A stretch of 64,000 nt of DNA from Dicaeum eximium (lineage: Eukaryota > Chordata > Aves > Passeriformes > Dicaeidae), in the NCBI GenBank assembly GCA_013396995.1, contig VWZP01001589.1, positions 2,069,069-2,133,068 of the forward strand, given 5' to 3'. How positions within the stretch are numbered: position 1 is the stretch's first letter; every line of letters starts with the position of its first letter. Below, piece by piece: positions 11,854 to 24,900 of this stretch. The notes under the pieces were generated by a model. The model had not been told where the DNA came from. It did no database searches and was given only the letters and a program-made list of their open reading frames with translations. The position numbers were made by a program, and so were the translations under genes.

Positions 11854-14800
11854 AAAGTGCTGCTTGCTGAATGTAGAGGCAAAGACTACAGAGGGAAACA
11901 CTGACATGCTCTGTCAAAGATGTCATCTTCAATATCTCTGCCTACTAACTTATCTTGTCCATATTATGGGAGAAAAATTTATCATCCTGACTCTCTTCTC
12001 ATATATTTCATGAAGATCCTTCTTTTTCTTTTATGCAACTGATGCTGGAACTGCAAGACGGTTTTCTGTAATTCACTGCTGCTTTTCATCAGTATTTTCA
12101 GAAGATTGCTGTAATCTCTAAGTCTAGCATTGATATTTTGCAAATAATTTTTTTTATCTGTTACCCTTATTTGGTATTGCTATACAAAATAGAATTATTA
12201 GTTTGTTGTTTTATTTATTATATTTGGTTAATCTTATTGTAATGTAAAGAGTTGAATGTGCAAATCTAAGATAGACATATTTGAATGAATTAGTTGCTGC
12301 TTCTGCAATGATCTACTAAACGGTTATGTGATTTGTACATCCACCACACACTTATAAACAGTGAATACCTTGTTATTTGAAATAAATGCCTGTAAATCTG
12401 GTCAGTATAGAAACAAAGGAAAACTTATTAAAAGCCTGATAATTACTTTTTCTCTTCTGAAAACAGCCATAAGTGTGAAGAAGTCTACAATGCCATTGCT
12501 TTTTTGAACGCAGAATTTCCTGTTATAATAATTACAATATTTAGACAGAAACAATTACAGTAATCAGGTCTTGGACTTTACATATTTCATTACATCAAAG
12601 AAAAACAAAATCCTTATAGAACTTGCAAGCAGCTTCAAATATAAATTTTATAAAGTTATTTCATTTTTATAATTTAAAAGTTATAACAATTTCTCCACTC
12701 AAACAGGCCAGAAATGTTTTTCCTACTGTAGGAATATTTTGTATGAATAACATATCTCTTGCTCCAAAGTGTTCTTGAACAAAAAGCGCTTGTACACTGA
12801 TAAAATAGTAGAATTATTTCTTAAGAAGTTCTTACATTTTCCAACATTTTAATTTAATTTTTCTCTCTCTTCTATGGTTTAACTCTGGAGATTTTACTAC
12901 AGAACTGAATTTTACTACAGAAATGTTAAGAAACTCGATATTCAGTAATATTTTCAGAGACATATCTTTAGAGGTATCAGCACCTACACATGGAATGTCT
13001 TAAAATTACAAAAGTACTGTACCTGAAGGTGATGGACTGAGTTCTTTGATCTCTCCTCCTCTTTCTGGTTGAAGGGTAAGATCAGACACTTCAAATGTTC
13101 CAGTTTAGACCCAGGGGAAAAATAGAATGCTTGTTCTGTTATGTACTTGAAAAGTGGAAGATTTATTTAAGAGAGATTGATGGTTAACACAGTAAGGAAA
13201 GGGCAAGAATAACACCTAAAAATAATGTGAAAGAAAGAATAACAGATTAAGACATGTTGTTTCAGATTTTTGTGAGGAGGAAAGCATGCCAATCTTTTTA
13301 AATTGTTTGCCTGTCCTTGTGCTTTCATTTTGTCCCACTGTACTGCTTAGGATCATTCAGATCAGCACTAAAATGCATGTATTGTTTAACAACACCAATA
13401 AGACATTTTTTCCTATCCAGAACACCTCTCCAAAACAAGCAAGATGCTCAATCAACACAGAGACAATGCACCACAGAAATGTAATCTAGACAGTGAACAA
13501 GTTCATTGCAAAAAATAAAATCATCTTTCATTCCAACTTTATAATCTCTGAATAATAATTTCTAATTTAAATTTGTTGTAATGTAGCTCCAAAAAAATAA
13601 AATAGCTTAAATTAAAAAAAAAAAAAAAACTCTGAAATTAAATACTAACATAATTTTTCTCAACATCAAATTTGAAAGAAACTGTTCTATAAAAAATGTA
13701 CTAGCTATAACACCTGTCCTTTTTGCTGAAAAATAAATCTGACAGAAAATCATAAAGAAGTCAGAGAGGTCTTTTTTAATCAAAAGACACAATTTTTTGT
13801 TTTCACGTTGTGATAAAAGTCACAGTCACACCATGAGGCAGGGTTTCTCCTAAGACAAATCACATCCTACATATGTGCTAGCACTCCACTCATGCAGTGG
13901 CTACATTCTGATCCAAGGTAGGGCCACACCAGTACAACTTTGCATATTCTTAAATGCTCATTTTGGCATAAGATAAATGGATATAATTTTGCTTTTAATG
14001 AAATAAAAATATTACACAGGAAAAATATTAGTACCATTTATAAGCTGGAGAATGCTTGCTTCTATTCTTCATGGGTAGAAATAGACAAAGGTTGGTAACA
14101 AAGAATTAAGATAAATTTAATTTTTTAAGCATATGAGTCTGATAGGAAAGGAGCTATGGACAGGGTGACTATGCTGAAGAACATTGCAACTTAATGAATG
14201 GCAAAGAGAATTCTATGTACTACCCCATAAAGTCAAGGTCAGACTAAAAAAATGCTTCCTGCAAAAACTGGTTACAGACTACATAAAATATTTTGAATAT
14301 TTTTAAGAAGATTTAAAAAAATAAATCAACATGGAAGGATTTAGCAAATTTATTTTTATTTAGCAAATTTATTTTGTATTATTTTAATCCCTCCTTTCAT
14401 GGTATGATTATTTTGCAATCCTGAGCTATCAATTTACAGCATGCTCAGTCTTGAATAGGGATTAAAGTATAATAAACTACTCAACACAAGCATTCTGTCT
14501 GAGGACAAGATTTGGATTTTGTATTCAGGACTGTGCAGCATAATGAGAGACAGAGATTCCTCCCCTGACCTGTTCCAGTTCTACCATCCTGCATCATATT
14601 GCTCAATTTCACCCATGGCTGAGAAAAGACAATAGTTATGAGTGCTTCACAGTGACGATCGTATGGTATATTCTAAGTTACACTTGCAAGAAAAATGATT
14701 ATTTACTTTTCTTTCAGTCACTCCATAACTTTCTGACAATGAAATCATATACTGACTTTTACATAGAATAGCTAAGCAACTTAGGGAAATACAATACAAC

Positions 14801-17800
14801 ACCTGTGAATTTATAGTTGTAAAATTCTTGCATTTAAAATAAGGATTTTTTTTATTTATTATTGAATATGTGTGTGCTTGCTTTTCCTCATTCTTTTTTT
14901 TATCTGTGTGATTTATAATTTCAGACCCATAATCTGAAGCTATTGCAAGTGCCTGCCTGGAAAAAATGTCCTGCCATTGTTAGAATTTTTGGAGGAAGAA
15001 AAGATTCTCTCACACAAATATTTTATTTACATTTGTCTTGCATTTGCTAATCTGAAATCAATAACCTATTTGAACCTGCAGCCAAAATTAGGATGCGCTC
15101 ACCACGAGCAAGAGTGATGGCCCCCACTGCACAAAACACAATTTGTGTGTTTCCTGAGAAAACAGGAGGGAGAGACAGGAGCACCTCACACTCTAATCTG
15201 CACAAGCAGCTGACAGGGAATCTGTGAGGAGATCCAGGTGCTGGATTTAGCAGTATTTAGGCAGTTCACAGGCAAGGCTCCTCACATAGGCTCTGTGCCC
15301 TCCGCCCTTTGGGACTGTGGGGATGGCTGCACCCCTGGCTGCTGCACACCGTGTCAGTGGGAAAATTGAAGCTCACATTTTCAATACAAAACCCTTTACT
15401 TTGTCAGACAATTGGGAACTTGTCAGCAGAAGCAAGTCAGAACACATGGCCTGACTCCAGGTGGCCTTGTGCCATTTCCAGGCACACAGAATTTTCCAGA
15501 TATTTTGACTAATATAGCTAAAAATGATAACCACAATGACAGCATTGCTGTAACTAGGTTTTCCTGTATCCACATTTTTATTGTATCTGCTGGATCAAAT
15601 ACACTAAAAAATTGATTTCTAAATGCCCTTAAGTGATACCAAGCAAATTTCCTCATTTTGCTGGGAGAGGGAGAGGTACAACAGGGAACTTGCTTCATTT
15701 ATAGAATAGCTTGGCCAGATATATAAGCCAGAAACCTCACTGCTTGTCTGCCAGTCTAAAATGAGCACTTGAAGATTTTATAATGGCAACTAAAATAGCA
15801 GCTTTTCATCCTTATCAGAGTGATTCCAGATGAAACTATCCCATATAAACAACAGCGCTTGCTTAATAAACAAGAAAATGCTGTGCTTGCCTATATTTTC
15901 TCTTTCTCTATATTCTTAACACCTTGTCAGAAGCCATACTGATTTTTCTCAAATAAATACATCAGGGCTAGGCAATGAAGTCTCCCCAACAATGAAACCA
16001 AGAGATAAAATAGTAGGGAAATGCTCTAGAAAATATTTCAGTGATAACAGTTTAAGAATTTGAAATAATCAACCTTTTCGTTATTGCTGACTCCAAGCAA
16101 AACTCTTCTTCATTCATAGTTTGCTAGCCCAAAAAACTGCTAATAAAACTGGTGCCATAGGACATGTCAGAGCTAGTACTAGCTGGGAAGCAACATAGTC
16201 AGTTTAATCCAGTACTGAAGCTGAGTTTTCAGCTGGCTTGGAATACAAACAGATAAACCTTATACCTGAAAGGATGTGGGTCATGTCTATACAAAGAGCC
16301 ATGTAAGTTTGTCATCCTAGAATACGTGATATAGACCTATTCTTCCTGAGGTGTACCTCAGGACAGTGTCCATCCTCTTACATCTTTTCTCAGACTTCTA
16401 ATTTTTCCTAAGTTCTCTAATCTTCCTCCCTGTTCCTTTCTAAATTCCTCCAAGTAAATGCTACATGTGGTACATTCTTTCTTTCTTATCACATCACCGA
16501 AGTTATTTTATCCATACTTTCTCATCTTTGCTTCAGGCTGAAAATCCTGTGCCCTTCCTGTCAACTGCAGCCTTGAAGCTCATGGCTGCTTGCACATGCC
16601 TGCAATGAGGCAGGAGGAAGTTATAAACAAAGGGGTTTGTATTCAGACACCTTCAACAAATAAACCAGATATACAGAGACCAAAATTACACAGACAGGTA
16701 TTTCATGGGGCATAAATCTGTGCCCACACTATAAAAGTTAAGGTTGAGTGCTCTTTTAAAATGTATTTGGAATAAATCTGGAAGCTGGAAAACAGTAAGT
16801 GAATCCTTAATGTGTCATTAGAAATAAAGTCTTTAATACTTACAAAAATATATACTGTTATCAGGAGCACTCAACATAGCCAACTTAATCAATTTAGAGC
16901 TATGTCTTCATACTGTCTTCCTTTTTGCCCATCTGTGGGCAAGATTTTTTTTTTGAAGATTTTGCACAAATCTTTCCTGTAGGGTTGCAAAAAAAGCACC
17001 ATCATTCTGGGAAATTATAAGTGTCATTAATACTAAGCTCACCCAGGTAGTATGTGTGCATAAGTCCTATAAATAGGGTTTTCCCCCACATGGATTTAAA
17101 AAGTATCACATCCATTTTGCCTACAGAATTAGAGACACTGATCACTGTTTTAAATGGTGTCTTTAAAAGCATAGCAAACTGCTATAAAATAACTTATTAA
17201 AATAAACAATACTGTCCATATTAACAAATTCTCATGTTATTGTCTGAGTTTGGATTTCAGTTTTGGGTTTTTTATTTTTTACTTTTTAAATTTTAATTAT
17301 AGACACTCATTTTTAACATACATTTTTAATTAGCTTTTAGGAGGACTTGACCATATATGCAGACAGTTCTGCTACTAGAGCACATAGGGACTGAATTATA
17401 TATATATTCATATTAAATAGTTGTTTACTTCTATATTGCAAAACCATGATTGGAATAACTAATTTCAATTATAGCCATATTTTTGAACAAGATATCATCT
17501 GTGTTTTCAGATGAGCTGTTATTTCTCATAGTTCAATTTCCTGTAATGATACTTAATCTAACCCAAGTACTTTAAAAGTAGCTTTTTTGATGGATACCCA
17601 CTAGTAATTGAAATAGCAACCATTCAATTTAAAAATGAGAATTTTAAGTTCATTATCTGTCCCCTGCAGAATATGCATGGATAATTTAGTCCTATCCATA
17701 ATTCACTCCTCGAACAACTCTCATTTGTACTATGAGAGGCTATGAGAACCATATGCCCTGCTTTTATTAAGACTTTGATACAAAATACCTAATTTCTGGC

Positions 17801-18274
17801 ACAATCAGTTATAGTCTCTCTAGAAAGTAGATCGTCCTTCCTTTTCTTTCCATGTCACTTCATTTGTGCATGGGAAATATTATTGTTCAGATCAATATTG
17901 CTGAGAATGCTGAGTGGCATTCTGTCTTTTTCAGTTCTCATTTTGAAGCTAAGCCACTTACAGAATTTCTGTTGTTAAAAAAAACATTTAATGATCCTAA
18001 CGATGTTAATCTGTGTGTACAAGAATAGATGGATATAAAAGTATCTGCCTACAGAATTTAATAGCTTTCAATAAGATTAGGTCTCCTGACTTTATGGATA
18101 CCAAAGAAGATTACAAGATCCACTGAAATAAGCAGACATCTCAAGTCCATCACATAGACAGAGAATTCCAGATTCTGCATTTCAGAAGTCAAGTCAGAGC
18201 CAACAAACCAGAACTCAAGTGTCTGGAATTTCTTTTTCATACATTTAAGTCTTGATATAATAAAACCATCTCAT
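11854..18274. other. Unique AT-rich non-coding DNA
   Basis: No exon, RNA gene or transposon was recognised. Features of note are an A16 tract (13614-13629), a 17-bp direct repeat (14340-14375) and a 20-bp palindrome (16344-16363). Around 15,060-15,350 the sequence is somewhat richer in G+C, but there is no CpG-island-like density and no promoter elements that I can defend. Confidence 0.65.
13614..13629. repeat. A16 homopolymer
   Basis: An uninterrupted run of 16 A follows TTAAATT. The sequence upstream does not resemble a SINE, LINE or spliced mRNA, so it is not supported as a retroposon tail. Confidence 0.9.
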
Positions 18275-18953
18275 GAAATCACTGCAGGTTTGGGGTTGAA
18301 AGAAACCTCTGGAGATCATCTAGCTCAACAGCCCTACTAAAGCAGGGTCACCCAGAGGAGACTTCATAGGATCACACCCAGGCAGGTTTTGAATATCTTT
18401 AGAGGGGATCCAAAATTTCCTGGAGCCTGTTCCAGTGTCCTACCACCCTCACAGAAGAGATGGCTGTCCTTACATTCAGATGGAATTTCTGCTGTTTGAG
18501 TTCATGCCCCTGTCCCTTTCCTTGTTGCTGGGCACCACTGAAAACAGACTGGTCCAGCCTCTTGACATCTGTCCTTAAGGTATTTGTATGCATAAGGTCG
18601 TCTCTCAGTCATCTCTTTTCCAGGCTAAAAAAGCCCAACTTTCTCATCCTTTTCTCATGAAAGAGATGTTCCAGTCCCCTCATCATCTTCACAGCATTCT
18701 GTTGGAATTTCTCCAGTAGTTTCTTGCACTTCTTGTACTGGAGAGCCCAGAACTGGACACATGACCAAGAAACAGCCTAACCAGGGCAGAGTAAAGAGGT
18801 AGGATTGCTTCCTTCAGCAATGCTCTTCCTAGAGAAGGCCAGGATACCATTTGCCTTTTTGGTCACAAGGGCACGCTGCTCTTGGACAGCTCATTATCCA
18901 CCAGGACACCCCAGCTCCTTCTCCAAAGAGCTGTTTTAATGGTCAACCCTGAA
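18275..18953 (-). mobile_element. CR1 LINE fragment, 5'-truncated
   Basis: The element reads on the minus strand, with its 3' end at the left (about 18,275-18,300, where GTTTGGGGTTGAAAGAAACC corresponds to the conserved CR1 tail region). Successive conserved blocks follow rightwards: GGAGATCATCTAG, CCTGTTCCAGTG, GGGCACCACTGAAAA, the reverse complement of the end of the reverse-transcriptase frame around 18,600-18,680, GCCCAGAACTGGACAC, ACCAGGGCAGAGTA, and GGATACCATTTGCC. About 680 bp remain of a full-length element of roughly 4.5 kb, the usual 5' truncation. Stops and small deletions show it is dead. It lacks perfect terminal octamer repeats, which suggests substantial age. CR1 is the dominant avian non-LTR retrotransposon and is what most strongly marks this DNA as avian. 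Confidence 0.93.
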
Positions 18954-21900
18954 TTATGATGAGGCTTTCTTGCATAAATGTAAATACACATTAAATACTC
19001 TAGGGTAGGAGAGAACAACTGTATCCTTCTACCAATCACAGGCTTTTCATTACAGTATGTATGTACAGAGTGGCTATATGTAAATTTATTTCAAATTGTT
19101 GTATTACCAGGTTTTCACGACCTGATTGAACAAAGCCCCAGACAACCAGGTCTAATCCCAGAGCTGTCTCTTCCACAAGCAGGCCTTGGAGACCTCTTGA
19201 GCATCCTTCCAGCTGGTACTAACCAATGCATGTATGGACTGAAAACAGAAGCCTGGAGTTTGCAGAATTTAGTGGAGAAAATTACATATCCTCTTTTAAA
19301 CTGGAGGGTAGCATAAAAATCCTTTTATGAACTTTACAAATCTATGAATATCAAGGGCTGAGTCTAAATTAGCACTTTGGTTCAGAGTATTGCAGCTTTG
19401 AACTTCATCTCCTAAACATAACCCCTCTTACAGTGCCTTAGCTTGGCTCACAGGGCAGCTTTAATTTATGCAAGCTAAATTCCTTTAGGAGGAAACTGGA
19501 GAGAAAACTCCATAACAGGCATGCACCAAATACAATCTAAGAAGGAATGGGATCATTAGTGTTCCAATCAGAGGTCAGTGCTTCAAATGACTTCAAACTG
19601 GTTATGGGATGAAGACATTTGAAGCAGGGAATCAGACTAAATCTGCTAAAAATAATGCCCCAGAACAGTGGACAAGACAACACCAGCTAATTTGATCTGA
19701 TCATGTGTTTCTCCTTTGTACTCGCTGATGTAGACAAAGCCAGTACTAGAAAAGTTAAGCTGCCTGGCAAATGTACAGCTGGAAATCAGTGCATCAAAAG
19801 AAAGAGAAATTAAAGGAATACTAATCACCTAGGTGAAGACCTAGCAAAACTGCAAATTATTTGCCTAAATGTAAAGCTTCAGTCTTACAGAATTTTAGGA
19901 TATTCATTAATCTGCAGTGGGAATGGGAATTATTTTTCTATTTTTCCAGAACTGTAGCACCAGCTAATGAAAGTTTTGGGTTTTATTTTTATGTCCTTTC
20001 TCTTTTGTATTTTCAGAAGCTCCTCTAATAAAACAAACACTGAAAGCAAACCAATATAAAAATTCTCAGCTCTACAAGGAGAAAAATATGTAGATAAACA
20101 AAGTCCCAATTATGATTTCAATGCTATGCTGTTTAGGAGTATAATAACTGTCCATTTGAAGTTCCATGATTAAAAGAAGCACTTAAGCGAGAACGTGGGC
20201 CAAGATTTGCCCTTATGTCCTATTTATTTAATTTTGTGTTTATGGAGAGTATTTCAAATTAATACCAAAGCATATAAGCACAGCATAACATATAAATGCA
20301 ATACAGCTTGCTAACAAATGTTGTGAAATAGTAGAAAAGAATGTGGGGCAGGGGGATAGAAGGGGGTGTGTCCAGGTTGTTTCTTAGGAGCAATAAGTAA
20401 CAGTTATAACATTTCCAAAATTACACACAGGTCATTTCAGTAGCTTAAAAGGTGTCACAATCAAATCTAAGTCACTTTATATATAATATTAACATATGAT
20501 ATATGGCATGTGCTTCTCTACCCTTATCCTGTCCAGAAACCAACAAAAACACCATTTCTGACTCTGGAGTAGCTCCTCTGAAAAGAATTGCTTGCATCTC
20601 CCTGCTGATTATGAATCCACAGCAGAAAATATATTTGTACTAGCTTTAGTATCAGCTCACTCTCAATGATGCCTTGAATGAACAAAAATTATAAAATATT
20701 TTCTTGACCTGAATTTTTTCAGGTGGCTGAGGTTGGACTCAGTGACAGAAAGTGAATGGAATTTCCCATCCATCCAGTGCCTCAAGCTAACACAGCCCAG
20801 GGTCCATGAACAATTAAGCAATTTCTGTCAGTAGTCATTCTAACAGTTTTTACAGCAGCTTTTATAAAAACTGAATTTTCTTTACTTACCTTAAAGCTAA
20901 GGAGAGACTAACACACAACTCAGAAACTTTGAGCAACATTAAAGTTCTCAGAAATTTGCTTTATCTCCACTTACTGTATCTTTGTTTAATTCTAGCATTT
21001 TCTATAACATAAAAAATCCCCAAAAATTTCTTCAAAACTGTTTTGAAATATGAATGAAGTTTTTTTCCAGTTTTCTGCATAGATTAGAGCTGTACCTAAT
21101 CAATATAAGAAGCTCCATTTCAGAAAAAATTTTAAGTTACTGCATAGTCTTAAGCAAATCCTCACTGAATTACTTTGCATGCTTAAAGTAAAATATGCTG
21201 ACAGTGTTTTGCTGAATCAAGACTGCTTTTTTAGGCATTCAGTAGGGTTATGGCAGAGGAATTAGAAGTAGCATCTTATTTCTTCATGTAAACATCAGAA
21301 GAGGGAAGATATTGCGCAACCAAGAATGCAGAAATATGCTAAACCATCAAAAAATCAATATAAACATTACCTATTTGTTATAATAATAATAAGAACCATC
21401 TTTACATCCCTGTTAGAAGATTATTTTTTTCTGCTCTGATGACTTGAAATTGTTTTTTTATTTCTTTCATTGTCCGCCTTCCTTCTATTGATCCTTCCAC
21501 AACACTGATGATTCACATCACTACTGTTCATTAGTGCTGTTGCATATTTCTGGTTAAGAGACACATCTAAAATCATTTTGATAATATTTATATTAAGAAA
21601 ATTTTAAATACTTCTTATCCAGACAAATCAAATTATTTCATTTGACTTGAACATTTTGATTTATCCTACTTGAAATCAATTTTAAAAATTTCTTTAACCT
21701 AAACTATTTTTTCTTAATTTTTTAGTTTGATAAAAAAACTGAAACCATCATTTGTTCACACAACTGCGAAGTCCTTGTTATGAAAATTACACTCCATAAT
21801 AGATATATTTCAAATGTATGTCTTAGGTATAAGATTGATAGCTCTGGGAAGGTACTCAGCACAGAATTTTTTAACTAATATATAGATGAAGATGGTAAGA

Positions 21901-24900
21901 ATCATGTATATATAGAGTTTCAAAAATGTAATGTAATAGAAACTCAGAGACAGCAGTAAATGTATCTTGACTAAATAATTCCTCCATACTTTTATATTCT
22001 GCAGTCCTATAACACTCTACACTTGAAGTACAGCTATGCTCAAAAGCCTCAAAATGCAGGCTGTGGTCTTGCTGAACCAGAACTCATTCACTCAGTAAAT
22101 AGGAAACAAAAAGACAGCTTGTGAAAATACTAATATCAATTCTAAAATGAAAAAGCCAGTGACCTAATAAGTTCTTATTCACTATTTTTTTTAATGGATT
22201 TTTAATATCTGACATTGGAGAAAAACCTGTCCCAACCATCTTTTTGTCACCTGTAGTTCAGTGTTGGTATTGATATGAGAGTATTGTCCAGTGTTTATCA
22301 CAAGTAGCTAATATTGTTTCCTTGCCCAGATCATGGTTGGAGTTCACAACACTGTAATATCTTCTTCCCATTCACTCCTTTGTTTAGTGGCAATATAAAA
22401 CTGCAATTTTTTTTCCCCAGAAAATCAAACTAGACTGTGCTATACTTGTAATTCAACAGAAGCCAAGGAAAATTAAAACCACCAGGATGTGGGTCTCATC
22501 AAGCTTCCTTCTTCAGTTTCAGGGTTTCAGAGTCCCTGAGTCACTGCTTGATGTGCTGCCTGACACACCCCACAGTACAATGGACAGTGCCAGGGAAGCT
22601 CCCAGACAGACACAATAGCCATCTGAAATTCAATAATTCCCAAGAAATTCCACCAACTATGAAAATAACGTGTGTCATTAGTCTAGGCACATTCCTTTTT
22701 GTTCTTGTTTATATTAAATTCCCAGAGAGACTTATCTAAACTGCTAGTATAATTTATGAGATTATAACAAAAATACTTCACACAAATGAATATCATTTTC
22801 TACACAGACTGACTACTGAAAAAGAAAGATGTTTGTGTCTTTTCTTTTTTTTTCTTTCTTGCACCTCTTTATAGCAAAATTCCCTCCTGAATCACAGTCT
22901 TATTAAAATTTATTCCTTTCTTTTCTTTTGTCATAGTGAAATTGAAGTATTACATTTTTACATAAATTATTATCCACAACATTCCCCATACACTGAAAAA
23001 AAGCATTTCTATTGATGATTCAGTACAATGCAAATGGTTTTGTACAAAATCTTTTATGTAGCACTAAAGATTTTTTTTTATGTGATAATTTTTTACAGAA
23101 GCTCAATATTTTGAATTCAGCTGAGGAATCACTTTGCTATTTATTCAATAGCTTTCTATTTTCTTTAAGAAACAAAAGCTTTCTCCTCTTTGCATGATTT
23201 ACTACCAAAAAATTCATCTGCTACTAAGAACAGTATAAGTCACAAAACCCAATGGTGAAAATATTTACTGTGTCCTGAAGACAGAAGTACACTCTCAAAA
23301 AATTGTATTGCTTAATAGCATTTTTTAGTCTCACAGTAAAATCAGTACTTATTTAATCAAGTTGATTTAAGTTTATAACTTTCTAATTATATATACTGTC
23401 ACTAAATCCAAATTAATTTTGGAATTCTTCCTGAAAAAAAAATTAAATCTAAACCTTTGTGCCTTATGCTGGACAGCACTGGCTTATCAAAATTTCAATG
23501 TAAATCACTGAGAATTAAGACTGCTTATGTCACTGCTCTGTTGCAAATGTAACTCAAACCAGGTAGCAGGAAGAGGATTGTCATGGTCCAAAGAGCACCA
23601 AAAAAACACACACATGAATTTTCCAACATCTGGACGTTCAAGATATCTGAGTTTTTCAAAATTGCAATAATAGATATCATAGTAGATCTCTACAGCTTTT
23701 CTACAGCTATAGATAGGATTAGCAGAAATAGTCCAAATGAAAATCGTTCTGTAACATTTTAGACTTATTATACCACTAATCTTTGTACCTTTACAATTCT
23801 GCAACAGAGGGAAAGAGCAAAAAATGAAGGAATAAAGCTGTTAAAACCTATATATTCCTTCAAGTTTAGTTTCAGATGAGATATTTCTCAAAGAAATGCT
23901 TCCATCAAAATACATATTCACACCCCATCCCTCCAAATTTTATGTATGTTTTCATTACATAGGTCCATCAATAAATTTTTGAGTGGAAGCAGTAAAAACA
24001 GCCACTAGTATGCTGTTTAGGGAATTCACTTGGACCATGGAGCAGCTCTTCTGAGGGAAGAGTATTGCATTACCAGAATCACTGTCATTTTCTGCATAAA
24101 TCACAATCAGTCATAATTTTTGCCTTTAGTCTCTAGTTAGATGATTTTTGACCTCAGAAAAGATTCCAAGACTATTAATGCAATGTTTTATTATGTTGCC
24201 AATTCTTGAATGGTTGCCTAACCAGCAATGGATTTTGCATCTCAAATTGTTTTGAGAGAGGGCTGGGAAGGGCAGTTGAAGATAGCAAGATCAGTGAAGG
24301 GAAGGCAATCCAAGTTAATAATCCAGCTTGTTTATGCTCTTTCATAAAACCATTCTGCTGCACAGAGCTTGTGAAGAAACAGTTAAGTGCAGCAGCATAT
24401 TTGAGGACTTATATGCACTGCCTAACTCAGCAGGGACTATTGCTGGGTCTGCAGCCTATAAAATACATGGTCTGTCTCACAGCACTAAATATAAATGAGC
24501 AAATACACAGATACACACATGGATAGCTCAGTGGATTGGCACATGGGAACAAATGAACCTGGCAACAAAGGCTCTGGGGCAAAAGAGAACTGAGTTACTG
24601 ACCACATGGGAGGATGCTCTGGGAGGCTTCTTTGGCCAATGAATCTGACCTGTGTCAGGTCTAGCACAAATCAACTCTTCAAAAACATAACTGACTCATG
24701 GTGAGGGTCCCTTACACCCAGGAACAGCCTTTAAAAATGGCACAGAAACTGTACAGAAAGCAACTGAAAGAGATATGAGACTGCTAATCCAAGAAAAATC
24801 TCTGCTGAAGAAAAACTGCCAAAAATCTGTGTTAAAGAAAAAACGCGAAAAAAAGCTCTAGGTCCCAGATATTGGTTCAGAATTCAAAATATGCCTAAAA

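Noticed and set aside
24521..24600. tRNA-like A box (GGATAGCTCAGTGGATTGGC)
   Set aside because: No B box (GGTTCGANTCC type) follows at the right distance, the cloverleaf cannot be drawn, and there is no SINE tail.
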